From Gemmatimonadota bacterium (GTDB lineage Bacteria; Gemmatimonadota; Gemmatimonadetes; Gemmatimonadales; Gemmatimonadaceae): DNA of 64,000 bases. A program made the translations under genes and the position numbers. The DNA is taken from contig JAQBPX010000015.1 in assembly GCA_028287305.1 (NCBI GenBank), positions 248,001 through 312,000 of the forward strand, in the 5' to 3' direction. Positions 43,158-51,698 of this stretch are shown here, piece after piece. Position 1 is the stretch's first letter, and each line of letters starts with the position of its first letter. The notes below the pieces were generated by a model. That model was given only the letters and a program-made list of their open reading frames with translations, searched no databases and had not been told where the DNA came from.

Positions 43158-45443
43158 ATGCACCCGCAGCTCCTCGCACACGCGCTCGCCGCTGAGCTTT
43201 CGCTCGCTCCCCGCCAGGTCGAAGCTACCCTCGCCCTCTTCGACGACGGCAACACCCTCCCCTTCATCGCGCGCTACCGCAAGGAAGCCACCGGCGGGCT
43301 GGACGAGGTCCAGCTGCGCGACGTGTGGGAGCGCGCAACGTACCTCCGCGAGCTCGACGAGCGGCGCATCGCGATCCTCGCGTCCATCGAGCAGCAGGGC
43401 AAGCTCACCCAGGAGCTGAAGGACCGCATCAATGGCGCCGGCACCAAGCAGGTGCTCGAGGACCTCTACCTCCCATACAAGCCGAAGCGCCGCACGCGCG
43501 CGACCATTGCCCGCGAGCGTGGCCTCGAGCCCCTCGCCGACCTCGCGTGGAACAGCGAGGCCGACGACGCAGCTCTCGTCTCGGCCGCTGCGGGCTACGT
43601 CAACGCTGCCGGCGAAGTGCCGACAGCCGACGACGCCCTCGCTGGCGCCCGCGACATCATCGCCGAGCGCGTGGCTGAGGACCCCGACCTGCGCATGATG
43701 GTGCGCGACGTCACGCGAGCGAAGGGCGTGGTCAAGTCCCGCGCGATCACCGGCAAGGAGAAGGAAGTCTCGAAGTTCCAGGACTACTACGACTTCTCGC
43801 AGAGGATCGGCGAGCTCCCCGCGCATCGCGTGCTCGCCATTCGCCGCGGCGAGGAGGAGGGGTTCCTCTTCTCCGGCATCGAGGCTCCCGCCGACGAGCT
43901 CAAGGCGATGCTCGAGCAGCGCGTGGTCTCGCCCCGCAAGGCCACGCAGCAGCTCACCCTGGCCGTGCGTGATGCCTACACGCGCCTGCTCGCGATGCCG
44001 ATCGAGGTGGACCTCCGCCTCGAGATGAAGACGAAGGCAGACGAGGACGCCATCGCGATCTTCGGCATGAACCTCGAGCAGCTGCTGCTTGCGTCCCCCG
44101 CCGGCGCACGCAGCGTGCTCGGACTCGATCCTGGCTTCCGTACGGGCGTGAAGGTCACCGTGATCTCGCGCACCGGAGCGGTGCTCGACACCGACACCTG
44201 GATGCTGCACCAGCCCGACCGCTTCATGGCGTCGCTCGTCTCGATGCTCGCGCGCCACCAGTGCGAGCTGATCGCGATCGGCAACGGCACGGCGTCGCGC
44301 GAGACGGAGCTTGCGGTGCGCGAGGCACTGCAGAACGCGCCGCCGAAGCTCGCACGTCCCCAGGTCGTCACCGTCAACGAGGCCGGTGCCTCCGTCTACT
44401 CGGCCAGCGACCTCGCCCGCGAGGAACTCCCGGAGCTCGACGTGTCCATTCGTGGCGCGGTGTCCATCGCGCGACGGCTGCAGGACCCGCTCGCCGAGCT
44501 CGTGAAGATCGATCCCAAGTCTATCGGCGTGGGCCAGTACCAGCACGACGTCAACCAGCCGCGCCTCAAGAAGCGTCTCGACGAGACGGTCGTGTCGTGC
44601 GTGAACCGCGTGGGCGTCGAGCTCAACACCGCCTCCGCGGCGCTGCTGTCATACGTCTCCGGCGTTGGGCCGGCGCTCGCGCAGAACATCGTGACGTATC
44701 GCGATTCGCGCGGCGGCTTCGCCTCGCGCAAGGACCTGCTCGAGGTCCCGCGGCTTGGCGCCAAGGCGTTCGAGCAGGCCGCCGGGTTCCTGCGCGTGCG
44801 TGAGGGCAAGAATCCGCTCGACCACTCGGCCGTTCATCCCGAGCGCTACGCGCTTGTGGAGCGCATGGCCACCGACCTCGGCGTGCCGCTCGCGAGCCTC
44901 GTCGGGAACGCGGCGCTCGCCGAGACGATCGACCTGCAGAGGTACGTCTCGGCGGACGTCGGGTTGCCGACGCTCAGGGACATCGTGGCCGAGCTGGCGC
45001 GGCCGGGCCGCGACCCGCGTGAGGGATTCGAGGCACCCGCGTTCCGCTCCGACGTCACGCAGCCCAAGGACCTGAGCGAGGGGATGGTGCTCGAGGGCGT
45101 AGTGACGAACATCGTCGCGTTCGGCGCGTTCGTGGATGTCGGCGTCCACCAGGATGGACTGGTGCACGTGTCGCAGCTCTCGGATCGCTACGTGACCGAT
45201 GCCGCGAGCGTGGTGAAGGTCGGCCAGCGCGTGAAGGTGACCGTGATGGGCGTGGACCTCGAGCGCAATCGCATCGCGTTGTCGATGAAGTCGCAGCCGG
45301 GTGCGGTGCGCGTGCCCGGTGCGCCGCGCAATGCGGAGAATCGCACAACGCGCCCGGCAAAGAAGGTCGCCCCTCCCACGCCGCCGGCGCCCAATGTGCA
45401 CAAGTCCGGCGACATCGCGCCGAACGGGATGCGGTTCAGGTAG
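43158..45443 (+). CDS. tex: Tex family RNA-binding transcription accessory protein
   Basis: 761 residues, the usual length. The order is an N-terminal helical Tex domain (LAAELSLAPRQVEATLALFDDGNTLPFIARYRKEATGGLDEVQLR), a YqgF/RuvC-like domain (GLDPGFRTGVKVTVIS, LIAIGNGTASRETE), helix-hairpin-helix repeats (TASAALLSYVSGVGPALAQNIVTYR) and a C-terminal S1 domain at about 642-712 (EGMVLEGVVTNIVAFGAFVDVGVHQDGLVH). Tex binds nucleic acid and influences transcription and toxin or polysaccharide expression in several bacteria. The last 45 residues are a basic Pro-rich tail. The gene is convergent with and overlaps the GNAT gene by 8 bases. Confidence 0.97.
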   Translation: MHPQLLAHALAAELSLAPRQVEATLALFDDGNTLPFIARYRKEATGGLDEVQLRDVWERATYLRELDERRIAILASIEQQGKLTQELKDRINGAGTKQVLEDLYLPYKPKRRTRATIARERGLEPLADLAWNSEADDAALVSAAAGYVNAAGEVPTADDALAGARDIIAERVAEDPDLRMMVRDVTRAKGVVKSRAITGKEKEVSKFQDYYDFSQRIGELPAHRVLAIRRGEEEGFLFSGIEAPADELKAMLEQRVVSPRKATQQLTLAVRDAYTRLLAMPIEVDLRLEMKTKADEDAIAIFGMNLEQLLLASPAGARSVLGLDPGFRTGVKVTVISRTGAVLDTDTWMLHQPDRFMASLVSMLARHQCELIAIGNGTASRETELAVREALQNAPPKLARPQVVTVNEAGASVYSASDLAREELPELDVSIRGAVSIARRLQDPLAELVKIDPKSIGVGQYQHDVNQPRLKKRLDETVVSCVNRVGVELNTASAALLSYVSGVGPALAQNIVTYRDSRGGFASRKDLLEVPRLGAKAFEQAAGFLRVREGKNPLDHSAVHPERYALVERMATDLGVPLASLVGNAALAETIDLQRYVSADVGLPTLRDIVAELARPGRDPREGFEAPAFRSDVTQPKDLSEGMVLEGVVTNIVAFGAFVDVGVHQDGLVHVSQLSDRYVTDAASVVKVGQRVKVTVMGVDLERNRIALSMKSQPGAVRVPGAPRNAENRTTRPAKKVAPPTPPAPNVHKSGDIAPNGMRFR

Positions 45444-46041
45444 CGTTCGCGGCGTGCTTCGCGATGCGATGCAGCAGGTGCTTCTTCACGTCCGGCCACT
45501 CTTCCGCCAGGATGCTGAACAGCACCGTGTCGCGCACCGATCCGTCGCGGCGCGGGGAGTGATGGCGAATCACTCCGTCCTTCTTCGCGCCGAGCGCGGC
45601 GATGGCGTTCTGCGATGCGAAGTTGAAGTTGTCGGTGCGGAGACCCACCACCTTGCAGCCTGCCGTGTCGAAGGCGTGGCCCAGGAGGAGGAGCTTGCAG
45701 GCGGTGTTCACATGGCTCTTCTGCCGGCTGGCTGAATACCAGGTGTAGCCGATCTCCACGCGATCGGCGGCGGGCACGATGTCATGGTATCGCGTGCTTC
45801 CCACGATCGTGTCGGTCGCGAGGTCGCGCACGGCCCAGGGCAGGAAGGTGCCGGCGGCCTGTCCGTCGAGTGCGGTCTTCACGTACCCGGCGGCCTCCTC
45901 GGCACTCGGCACCGAGGTGAACCAGAGTTCCCACAGCTTGCCGTCGCTCGCGGCGGCGATGAGCGCGTCGACATGCGCGGCGGTGAGTGGCTCGAGGCGA
46001 ACGCCGTAGCCTTCGAGCGGTGTCGGAGAGAGAGTGATCAC
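45436..46041 (-). CDS. GNAT family N-acetyltransferase
   Basis: 201 residues. The segment GYTWYSASRQKSHVNTACKLLLLGHAFDTAGCKVVGLRTDNFNFASQNAIAALGAKKDGVIRHH is the RimJ/RimL-type acetyltransferase core, with the HVNTACKLLLL acetyl-CoA loop. The opening LEGYGVRLEPLTAAHVDALIAAA also fits. Typical substrates are ribosomal-protein N-termini or small amines; not determinable here. Confidence 0.91.
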   Translation of the reverse strand: MITLSPTPLEGYGVRLEPLTAAHVDALIAAASDGKLWELWFTSVPSAEEAAGYVKTALDGQAAGTFLPWAVRDLATDTIVGSTRYHDIVPAADRVEIGYTWYSASRQKSHVNTACKLLLLGHAFDTAGCKVVGLRTDNFNFASQNAIAALGAKKDGVIRHHSPRRDGSVRDTVLFSILAEEWPDVKKHLLHRIAKHAANAT

Positions 46042-46120
46042 GCCACGAAGTTACGAGCGCTGCGCGTGACTGGCGAGTGCGCGCGCGTTGCCACGGGGAC
46101 GTCTTACCCGTCCCTGACAT

Positions 46121-46930
46121 ATGGCAAAGCGAACACGACTCACGACGCGCGGCATCCGGCTGCGGGCGATCTTCCTGCCCCTGGTCGCGTTCCTCGTGAT
46201 CCTGGCGATCAACATCATCGCCCTGCGCACGCGGCTGCTGCCGGAGCAGGCGAGCGTCTGGATGTTCCTGTTCCTTGCGAGCGTGCTCCTGATCGCCTGG
46301 TCGCTCTGGTGGAAGGCGAAGGAGATCGGCGGCCGGCCTTGGCGCACGGTGATCCTCTGCGTGGTGTCTTCGTTCGCCTGGTTCTTCCTCGGACAGTTCA
46401 TCCCCGAGATCCCGCGCGAGCCCACCTATCAAGCCGGCGATCGCGGGATGCGCTCCGAAGGTGGATTCACGATGAGCGCGAGCCGCGAATTCAAGCAGGG
46501 GCAGCTCGACCGGCTCTATGCGCGCGCGCAGCACATCAATGAGAGCGGCGCGCTGAGTGACTTCAGCTGCCACGACAGCATTCCCGTCCCCACGCTGCAG
46601 TTCCACCTGTCACTCGAGCCCGAAGGCGAGTACAACGAGCGCAACGTGCACGTGGCGTTTCGCCCCGGCCTCTCGAATGCAGGCGACCAGCGCTGCATGG
46701 ACTTCGGACTCAGCTGGCTGATGGAGTCGGCGATGAAGGACATCGACAAGGGTCCACCGGTCGATTACGGCTACGTCCGCAGCACGGGAGAGCGGGTTCC
46801 GCCCTACGTGGCGGGCTCACTGCAGAAGCCGCGCTGCCTCTGCGACCTGCGCGCGAGCGGTCGCGAATGGGTGGCTTGGACCGACGCGGGTGAGCGACAT
46901 ACGCGCGAGGACGCCGCGCGGGCGCGCTGA
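46121..46930 (+). CDS. Hypothetical membrane-anchored protein
   Basis: 269 residues. Three hydrophobic segments lie in the first 110 residues (IFLPLVAFLVILAINIIAL, ASVWMFLFLASVLLIAW, VILCVVSSFAWFFLGQFI), followed by a soluble domain of about 160 residues containing four cysteines (FSCHDS, QRCMDF, KPRCLCDL) that could form disulfides outside the membrane. No family recognised. It lies alone between the GNAT gene (divergent) and the esterase gene (convergent, 1-base gap). Confidence 0.75.
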   Translation: MAKRTRLTTRGIRLRAIFLPLVAFLVILAINIIALRTRLLPEQASVWMFLFLASVLLIAWSLWWKAKEIGGRPWRTVILCVVSSFAWFFLGQFIPEIPREPTYQAGDRGMRSEGGFTMSASREFKQGQLDRLYARAQHINESGALSDFSCHDSIPVPTLQFHLSLEPEGEYNERNVHVAFRPGLSNAGDQRCMDFGLSWLMESAMKDIDKGPPVDYGYVRSTGERVPPYVAGSLQKPRCLCDLRASGREWVAWTDAGERHTREDAARAR

Positions 46931-46931
46931 C

Positions 46932-47882
46932 TCAGCGGGGTGTTCGGCCGCGCCGAGAGTTGGCCAGCGGATGCTGTTGGAAGAATGCCCACAGCTGCTC
47001 GCTGGCGCTAAGGTCCTTGCTCGTGCGACCAGAGAACCACTCCGGGAAGGGCGCACCGCCGGGCCAGGTGTGCCCGCCGCCTTCCACCGTGAGCAGCACC
47101 ACGCTCGCGCCGTCCGCACAACCCGACCACGTGCGACGCACCACATCGCGCAGGATCACCGAGTCACTCGGCGGAGACTCGCACCGATTGCGCCGCGCCC
47201 AGCGCTCAGCCCAGCCGGCCACTCTCGGAAAGCGCACCGGCGCCACCCATGACGTACTGCCCTTGTAGGGCACCTGCGGATCCGACGTGCCGTGAATCGC
47301 CATCATCGGCACGGGATGACGATCGGCGCACCACTCGAACGGCAGCGTCTGCGCCGCCGCCACCAGCCCCACCGCCGCGATGCGATCGGGCATGGCGCAC
47401 GAGAGGACGAACGACATCCCGCCGCCGTTCGACAGTCCATTCGAATAGACGCGCGCCCGGTCGATGTTGTACGTAGCCTCGAGCGTGTCGAGCAGTTGCG
47501 CAATGAACGCGACGTCCGCCCCGGGCCCCGGATTCGAGTCCACGTGCCACACCCTCGGCCCATTCCCGGTGGCGGCCGACGGATAGACGACGATGAACCG
47601 CTCGCGATCGGCGAGCTCGCTCCAGCGGGACGTCACCTCCTGCGCGGCGCCCCAGAGCGCGGCGCCATGCATGCTGATCACGAGTGGCGTCGGCTTTCTC
47701 CTGTCGTACCCCGGTGGAACGTGCAGCACGTAGTCCCGCGTCACGCCGTTCACGATCATCGTGCCGTTCGAGCGATTGTCACGGAAGAACGTCACCGCAT
47801 GGCCTGCCGCGATCACCAGCGGCAGGTTGACCAGTGCCAGCACCAGCGCGATCACGCGCGACTTGCTCGCGGGGCCGCTCAT
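46932..47882 (-). CDS. PHB depolymerase-type esterase (alpha/beta hydrolase)
   Basis: 316 residues from ATG 47882, chosen by the ATGA overlap with the ABC permease. An N-terminal membrane segment or signal (VIALVLALVNLPLVIAAGHAV) precedes RDYVLHVPPGYDRRKPTPLVISMHGA. The nucleophile elbow is NGLSNGGGMS, with an acid site in IHGTSDPQVPY and the histidine in GGGHTWPGG. This matches the LpqC/PHB-depolymerase esterases, which act on polyesters or feruloyl esters. It is the last of a four-gene leftward operon with VOC protein, ATPase and permease genes. Confidence 0.91.
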   Translation of the reverse strand: MSGPASKSRVIALVLALVNLPLVIAAGHAVTFFRDNRSNGTMIVNGVTRDYVLHVPPGYDRRKPTPLVISMHGAALWGAAQEVTSRWSELADRERFIVVYPSAATGNGPRVWHVDSNPGPGADVAFIAQLLDTLEATYNIDRARVYSNGLSNGGGMSFVLSCAMPDRIAAVGLVAAAQTLPFEWCADRHPVPMMAIHGTSDPQVPYKGSTSWVAPVRFPRVAGWAERWARRNRCESPPSDSVILRDVVRRTWSGCADGASVVLLTVEGGGHTWPGGAPFPEWFSGRTSKDLSASEQLWAFFQQHPLANSRRGRTPR

Positions 47883-49513
47883 CGGTGCCGGTTCCACGCC
47901 AGCGCCAGCGGTGCCGCCGAGACGCGCGCCAGCGGCACCCACAGGATCGCCACGAGCATCAGGACATGGTGCGGGAAGAACGGCGTCCCAATGAACCACG
48001 CGAGCAGCGCATACAGCGCGAGCACCGCTACGCACCAGCAGGCCGCGCCGGTCACAAGCATCCAGTCACTCACCAGCCCACTGCGCTGGAGACGCACCGC
48101 CACCCAGCTGGCGGCGCCCATCTTGAGCGAGGCGAGCACGGCGAGCACCAGCGGCAGTGCCTCCCAGATCGCGCCCTGCGCTCGGCGATGCTCGGCCACC
48201 CATTGCAGCGCGGGGCCGAGGAACGCCACGGCCACCAGCGTGACGAAGACGCTCCCCTTCACGAGGCGATCGCGACCGGTGAAGCCGATGTAGACCGACT
48301 GCACCACCTGCTTCCAGGTGGACGCGATCATCGCGACCACCAGCAACAGCAGCGCGACCAACACGCGCGTCGTGCCGAACAGGCCGGCCATGTGCTGCAA
48401 CCGCTCGACCACCACGGGCCACGTGCGCGAGAGCGACAGTCCCACGGGAATCGCGACGACCACCAGTGCCCAGGCGGCGACCGTGCTCCACGCCGCCGCC
48501 TGGAGGGTAGCACCGACCAGCCCCGCGCTCGACAGCGGTCGCGTCGCCGTGAATGGCGGCAGCCCGTGCGCGTCGGCACCCGGTGCATCTCCCCGGCGCG
48601 CCGCTGCCGCCACGAACGTTGCGACGATCGGTGGCGTGACCAGAACGCCGAGCAGGATCGCGAACACGAGCGCGGCGGAGGTGCCCGCGGCGAACAGCAG
48701 CAGCAGCTCGACGGGCAGCAGGATTCCAGTGAGCACGGGGAGCGAGCGGCCGAAGCGCTTCCACTCGAACCAGAGCTGCGCGCGTGCCGGCGAGCGGAAT
48801 CCGCCCGCCTTCGTGAGCGCCGCACCGTGCACTTGGGTGGGGCCCAGTGCACCGCTCCAGTCAGGGACGTAGCCGCAGCGTGCGCGTGTCACCGCCGCGC
48901 GCGCGCAGAGCCAGGCGAGCGGCACGAGTGGCGCCACGATCGCCAGCATCACCGGCTCCGTGGCCTTCGCGTACAGTGCGAGCATCACGATCGCGTCGAT
49001 GGCGGCGAGCCAGAAGACGATGACGAACACGCGCATGCCGCGCAGCGCGTATGGCATCCACGTGAGCGCCTGCGTCCACGAGAGCAGTCCGGCGGCGAGC
49101 ACCGCCGGCCACGCGAGCGGCACCGGAATGCCGGAAGGCCAGAGCGCGAAGAGGCGCGTTGCGATCCAGAGCAGGATCATGGCGGCGCTGCCGAGGAGCA
49201 TGGGCCACCCCACCAGCGCATCCGTCGAGAGCGGCAGCGCGAACAGCCGCGCGGGGTACATGGATTGCCGCGCGGCCATGTCGCCCGACAGCCCGAAGGT
49301 GAACACGGCAAGGAAGAAGGTGAACGTCGCGGTGAGCGGCACCACGATCACGAACGCGAAGCTCTCGGGGCTGTCGAGGTGGATGGGCGCGCCCAGCGTC
49401 ACGACATACAGCTTGGTGAGTGCCAGCAGCGAGAGGTAAGCACAGAGCGCGAGCAGTCCCCAGCCATGACGCCGCCGGAACTCGAATGCGAACGCCGCGC
49501 CCGCCGAGTGCAT
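47879..49513 (-). CDS. ABC transporter permease, large ABC-2 type
   Basis: 544 residues with about twelve hydrophobic segments, including SFAFVIVVPLTATFTFFLAVFTFG, WPMLLGSAAMILLWIATRLFAL and VLTGILLPVELLLLFAAGTSAALVFAILLGVLV. It lacks a conserved permease signature that I can name, but it lies 3 bases after an ATPase gene and overlaps the esterase gene by ATGA, so it is taken as the membrane partner. The transported substrate is unknown. Confidence 0.8.
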   Translation of the reverse strand: MHSAGAAFAFEFRRRHGWGLLALCAYLSLLALTKLYVVTLGAPIHLDSPESFAFVIVVPLTATFTFFLAVFTFGLSGDMAARQSMYPARLFALPLSTDALVGWPMLLGSAAMILLWIATRLFALWPSGIPVPLAWPAVLAAGLLSWTQALTWMPYALRGMRVFVIVFWLAAIDAIVMLALYAKATEPVMLAIVAPLVPLAWLCARAAVTRARCGYVPDWSGALGPTQVHGAALTKAGGFRSPARAQLWFEWKRFGRSLPVLTGILLPVELLLLFAAGTSAALVFAILLGVLVTPPIVATFVAAAARRGDAPGADAHGLPPFTATRPLSSAGLVGATLQAAAWSTVAAWALVVVAIPVGLSLSRTWPVVVERLQHMAGLFGTTRVLVALLLLVVAMIASTWKQVVQSVYIGFTGRDRLVKGSVFVTLVAVAFLGPALQWVAEHRRAQGAIWEALPLVLAVLASLKMGAASWVAVRLQRSGLVSDWMLVTGAACWCVAVLALYALLAWFIGTPFFPHHVLMLVAILWVPLARVSAAPLALAWNRHR

Positions 49514-49516
49514 GCG

Positions 49517-50275
49517 CTACCCCGCGGTGCCGGCGGGCGAGGCCGCGACCCGCGCGACGAAGATCTCGTCGAGCGATGGCACGTGCGCTCCCGCGCGATG
49601 CGACTCCTTGATGCTGTCGAGTGGGGCGCTGAGCACGATGCGGCCGTGGTCGATCATCGTCACGTGATCGGCGACCTGCTCGACTTCCTCGAGGAGGTGC
49701 GAGGAGAAGAGCACCGTGCGCCCTTCGTCGGCGATCGTGCGGATCACGGCGCCGAGGATGTCGCGTCGCACGATGGGATCGAGTCCGGACGAGGGCTCGT
49801 CGAGCACGAGCAGCTCCGGGCGATACGCGAGCGCGATGAGCAGGCCGGCGCGCGCCTTCTGTCCCTTGGAGAGGTTGCCGACCTTCGCGCTCGCATCCAG
49901 CGCGAACGCGCCGCGCAGCTCCTCGGCGTATGCGTCGTCCCAGCGCGGGTAGAAGGCGCGCGTGTAGCGAATGAGCTCGTGCACGCGCATCCAGCCGGGG
50001 AGGTCGTTCTCCTCGGACAGGTAGCCGATGCGCGAGAGCACGCCGACCGGGTCGGCCACGGGATCGAGCCCGAACACGCGCACCGACCCCTGCTCGGCGC
50101 GCAGCAGTCCCAGGATGTGGCGGATGAGCGTGGTCTTGCCCGCGCCGTTGGCGCCGACCAGTCCGTACACGCCACCGCGCGGTAGCGAGAGCGAGACCGC
50201 ATCGAGCGCGACGTGAGCGCCGAAGCGCCGCGTGAGCCCCTCGATGTTGATGACCGGCGCGCCGCCGCCCGTCAT
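49517..50275 (-). CDS. ABC transporter ATP-binding protein
   Basis: 252 residues from ATG 50275, which overlaps the VOC gene stop. Walker A is GANGAGKTTL, the signature is degenerate (NLSKGQKARAGLLIALA), Walker B is LLVLDEPSSGLDP and the H-loop FSSHLLEEVEQV. The LSKGQ form is common in drug and lipid exporters of the NatA/CcmA group. It should work with the adjacent permease. Confidence 0.92.
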   Translation of the reverse strand: MTGGGAPVINIEGLTRRFGAHVALDAVSLSLPRGGVYGLVGANGAGKTTLIRHILGLLRAEQGSVRVFGLDPVADPVGVLSRIGYLSEENDLPGWMRVHELIRYTRAFYPRWDDAYAEELRGAFALDASAKVGNLSKGQKARAGLLIALAYRPELLVLDEPSSGLDPIVRRDILGAVIRTIADEGRTVLFSSHLLEEVEQVADHVTMIDHGRIVLSAPLDSIKESHRAGAHVPSLDEIFVARVAASPAGTAG

Positions 50276-50898
50276 CGCTCCAGGAACCGGTAGCTGCCGT
50301 GGCTGTCGTAGTCGATCCCGTGCTTCGCCTTGAGCTGCTGGATGTACTCGAGCTGCGAGCGCGTGTGCGGGCCCGCGCCCTCCATCGTGTGCAGCAGCGT
50401 TTCCTCGAGCGTGCTGCTGATGCTCATCCCCTTCTTCGCGGCGAGGTCGGCGAGCAGCGCGGCGAGCCGCGTCTCGAGGCGGACGGGCACGTCCACGCGC
50501 TCGATCTCGATCGGTGGGCCCGCGTTGAAGCTGTGCTGTCCGAAGGTGAGCACGTAGCCATTCAGGTCGCGCACGCTGTAGTCGCGCAGGCCATACGGCT
50601 GGTCGGTGAGCCCTTCCACGATCGTGACGCCTGCGTCGCCGTGAAATTTGTACAGCGCCTGCACGTCGCTGATTACGAAGTAGACGGAGCTGCCCGTGGG
50701 ATTGGGCGTGCCGAGCGTGAGGAAGACCTGGACGTTGCCGAGGTTGACGCCGGCGAAGTCGGGCGGGTCGCCGGACACAAACGCTTCGCGAAAGCCGAGC
50801 TGGGTGGTCCAGAAGTCGACCGCGGCGCGCACGTCGGGCACGGCGAGCGTGGGGTGCTGCTGGTCGCAGTCGACGGCGGGCGGTGATGCGTGCGGCAT
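50272..50898 (-). CDS. VOC/glyoxalase superfamily protein with helical C-terminus
   Basis: 208 residues from ATG 50898. Residues 15-120 form a VOC domain (HPTLAVPDVRAAVDFWTTQLGFREAFVSGDPPDFAGVNLGN, DVQALYKFHGDAGVTIVEGLTDQPYGLRDYSVRDLNGYVLTFGQ). The rest, VPVRLETRLAALLADLAAKKGMSISSTLEETLLHTMEG, reads like a ribbon-helix-helix fold and could dimerise or bind DNA. VOC proteins without catalysis can act as resistance binders. It is the first gene of the operon with the ABC exporter, so a drug-binding or sensor role is possible but speculative. Confidence 0.83.
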   Translation of the reverse strand: MPHASPPAVDCDQQHPTLAVPDVRAAVDFWTTQLGFREAFVSGDPPDFAGVNLGNVQVFLTLGTPNPTGSSVYFVISDVQALYKFHGDAGVTIVEGLTDQPYGLRDYSVRDLNGYVLTFGQHSFNAGPPIEIERVDVPVRLETRLAALLADLAAKKGMSISSTLEETLLHTMEGAGPHTRSQLEYIQQLKAKHGIDYDSHGSYRFLER

Positions 50899-51013
50899 GA
50901 AGGGGTGCCGGCAGGGAGGAGCGAAGGCTGGGCGTATCGATGATGCGACATGCGTGGGTCTGCTGCAACAGGAGCGGCTGCCCAGGTCGAGATTGGCCGA
51001 CGAATGAGCCCCC

Positions 51014-51053
51014 TGGTGGATATATCCAAACATATATATTAGAATGTCCACCA
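51014..51053 (+). promoter_or_regulatory. Promoter/operator of the HigBA-like pair
   Basis: An AT-rich stretch (CATATATATT) in GC-rich DNA abuts the toxin start. TGGTGGA at 51014-51020 is the exact reverse complement of TCCACCA at 51047-51053, which is within the first codons, and a GGATATATCC palindrome sits at 51018-51027. A -10 within 51032-51040 would place the transcription start at or near the ATG at 51044, suggesting a leaderless message under autorepression. Confidence 0.5.
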
Positions 51054-51418
51054 AGCGCATTCGCTGGGTTGGCAACGCTCTCGATGAAGTACGGGCCCTA
51101 CCCGACGAAGTCCGCGGTGAAGCTGGGCACCAACTGCACGCGGTCCAGCTTGGCGGTATGCCCAGCGATTGGAAGCCGATGCGAACGGTGGGACCCGGAA
51201 CATTTGAGATGCGCCTTCACTCGATCAATGAATATCGAGTGCTATTCGTTGCGAGGTATCAGGAGGCGATCTACGTGCTTCATGCTTTCGAGAAGAAGTC
51301 ACTTCGTACCCGCCAGGCAGATATCGATGTCGGGCGCCGGCGTTACCGCGAAATGGTACAGCTACGACGGACCATTCCTTATGTTTCGGAGAAGGCAGAT
51401 GGCGAAGAGAACTCCTAG
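51044..51418 (+). CDS. HigB/RelE-like toxin (Gp49 family)
   Basis: 124 residues. IRWVGNALDEVRALPDEVRGEAGHQLHAVQLGGMPSDWKPMRTVGPGTFEMRL and NEYRVLFVARYQEAIYVLHAFEKKSLRTRQADIDVGRRRYREM match the phage-derived Gp49-like/HigB RelE-superfamily toxins, which cleave mRNA on the ribosome. The conserved FEKKS-TP motif appears as FEKKSLRT. Toxin precedes antitoxin, as in higBA loci, with a 20-base overlap. Base composition is visibly more AT-rich than the neighbours, as expected for a transferred module. Confidence 0.87.
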   Translation: MSTKRIRWVGNALDEVRALPDEVRGEAGHQLHAVQLGGMPSDWKPMRTVGPGTFEMRLHSINEYRVLFVARYQEAIYVLHAFEKKSLRTRQADIDVGRRRYREMVQLRRTIPYVSEKADGEENS

Positions 51419-51698
51419 AGTCACCGAGGGCTCCAACAACGTCTTCCTTGACTTGGGCTTCGCACCCGAGGAAGCCGAGCACCTGCGAATTCGCTCTGGT
51501 CTCATGCTCCATGTGCGCACCATCATCGAAACTCGCGAGCTCACGCAGGCACAGGCAGCCGCATTATTCGGCGTGTCTCAGCCGCGAATCAGCGACCTGG
51601 TGACGGGCAAGATCCATCGCTTCAGCATCGACGGCCTGGTCGAGATGCTGTCGCGCGCAGGGCAGAAGGTTGTCCTCAGCGTTCCGCAGAACGCCTGA
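51399..51698 (+). CDS. HigA-like XRE antitoxin
   Basis: 99 residues from ATG 51399, with a GAAGG ribosome site inside the toxin gene. A helix-turn-helix domain occupies about 40-85 (ETRELTQAQAAALFGVSQPRISDLVTGKIHRFSIDGLVEMLSRAG), as in the short HTH antitoxins paired with Gp49-like toxins. It should neutralise the toxin and repress the promoter at 51014-51053. It is convergent with and 0 bases from the end of the next TA pair. Confidence 0.88.
   Translation: MAKRTPRVTEGSNNVFLDLGFAPEEAEHLRIRSGLMLHVRTIIETRELTQAQAAALFGVSQPRISDLVTGKIHRFSIDGLVEMLSRAGQKVVLSVPQNA

Noticed and set aside
47834-50185. 783-codon plus-strand frame opposite the ABC transporter genes
   Set aside because: His/Arg/Glu-rich shadow translation, and the opposite strand has Walker motifs and membrane segments.
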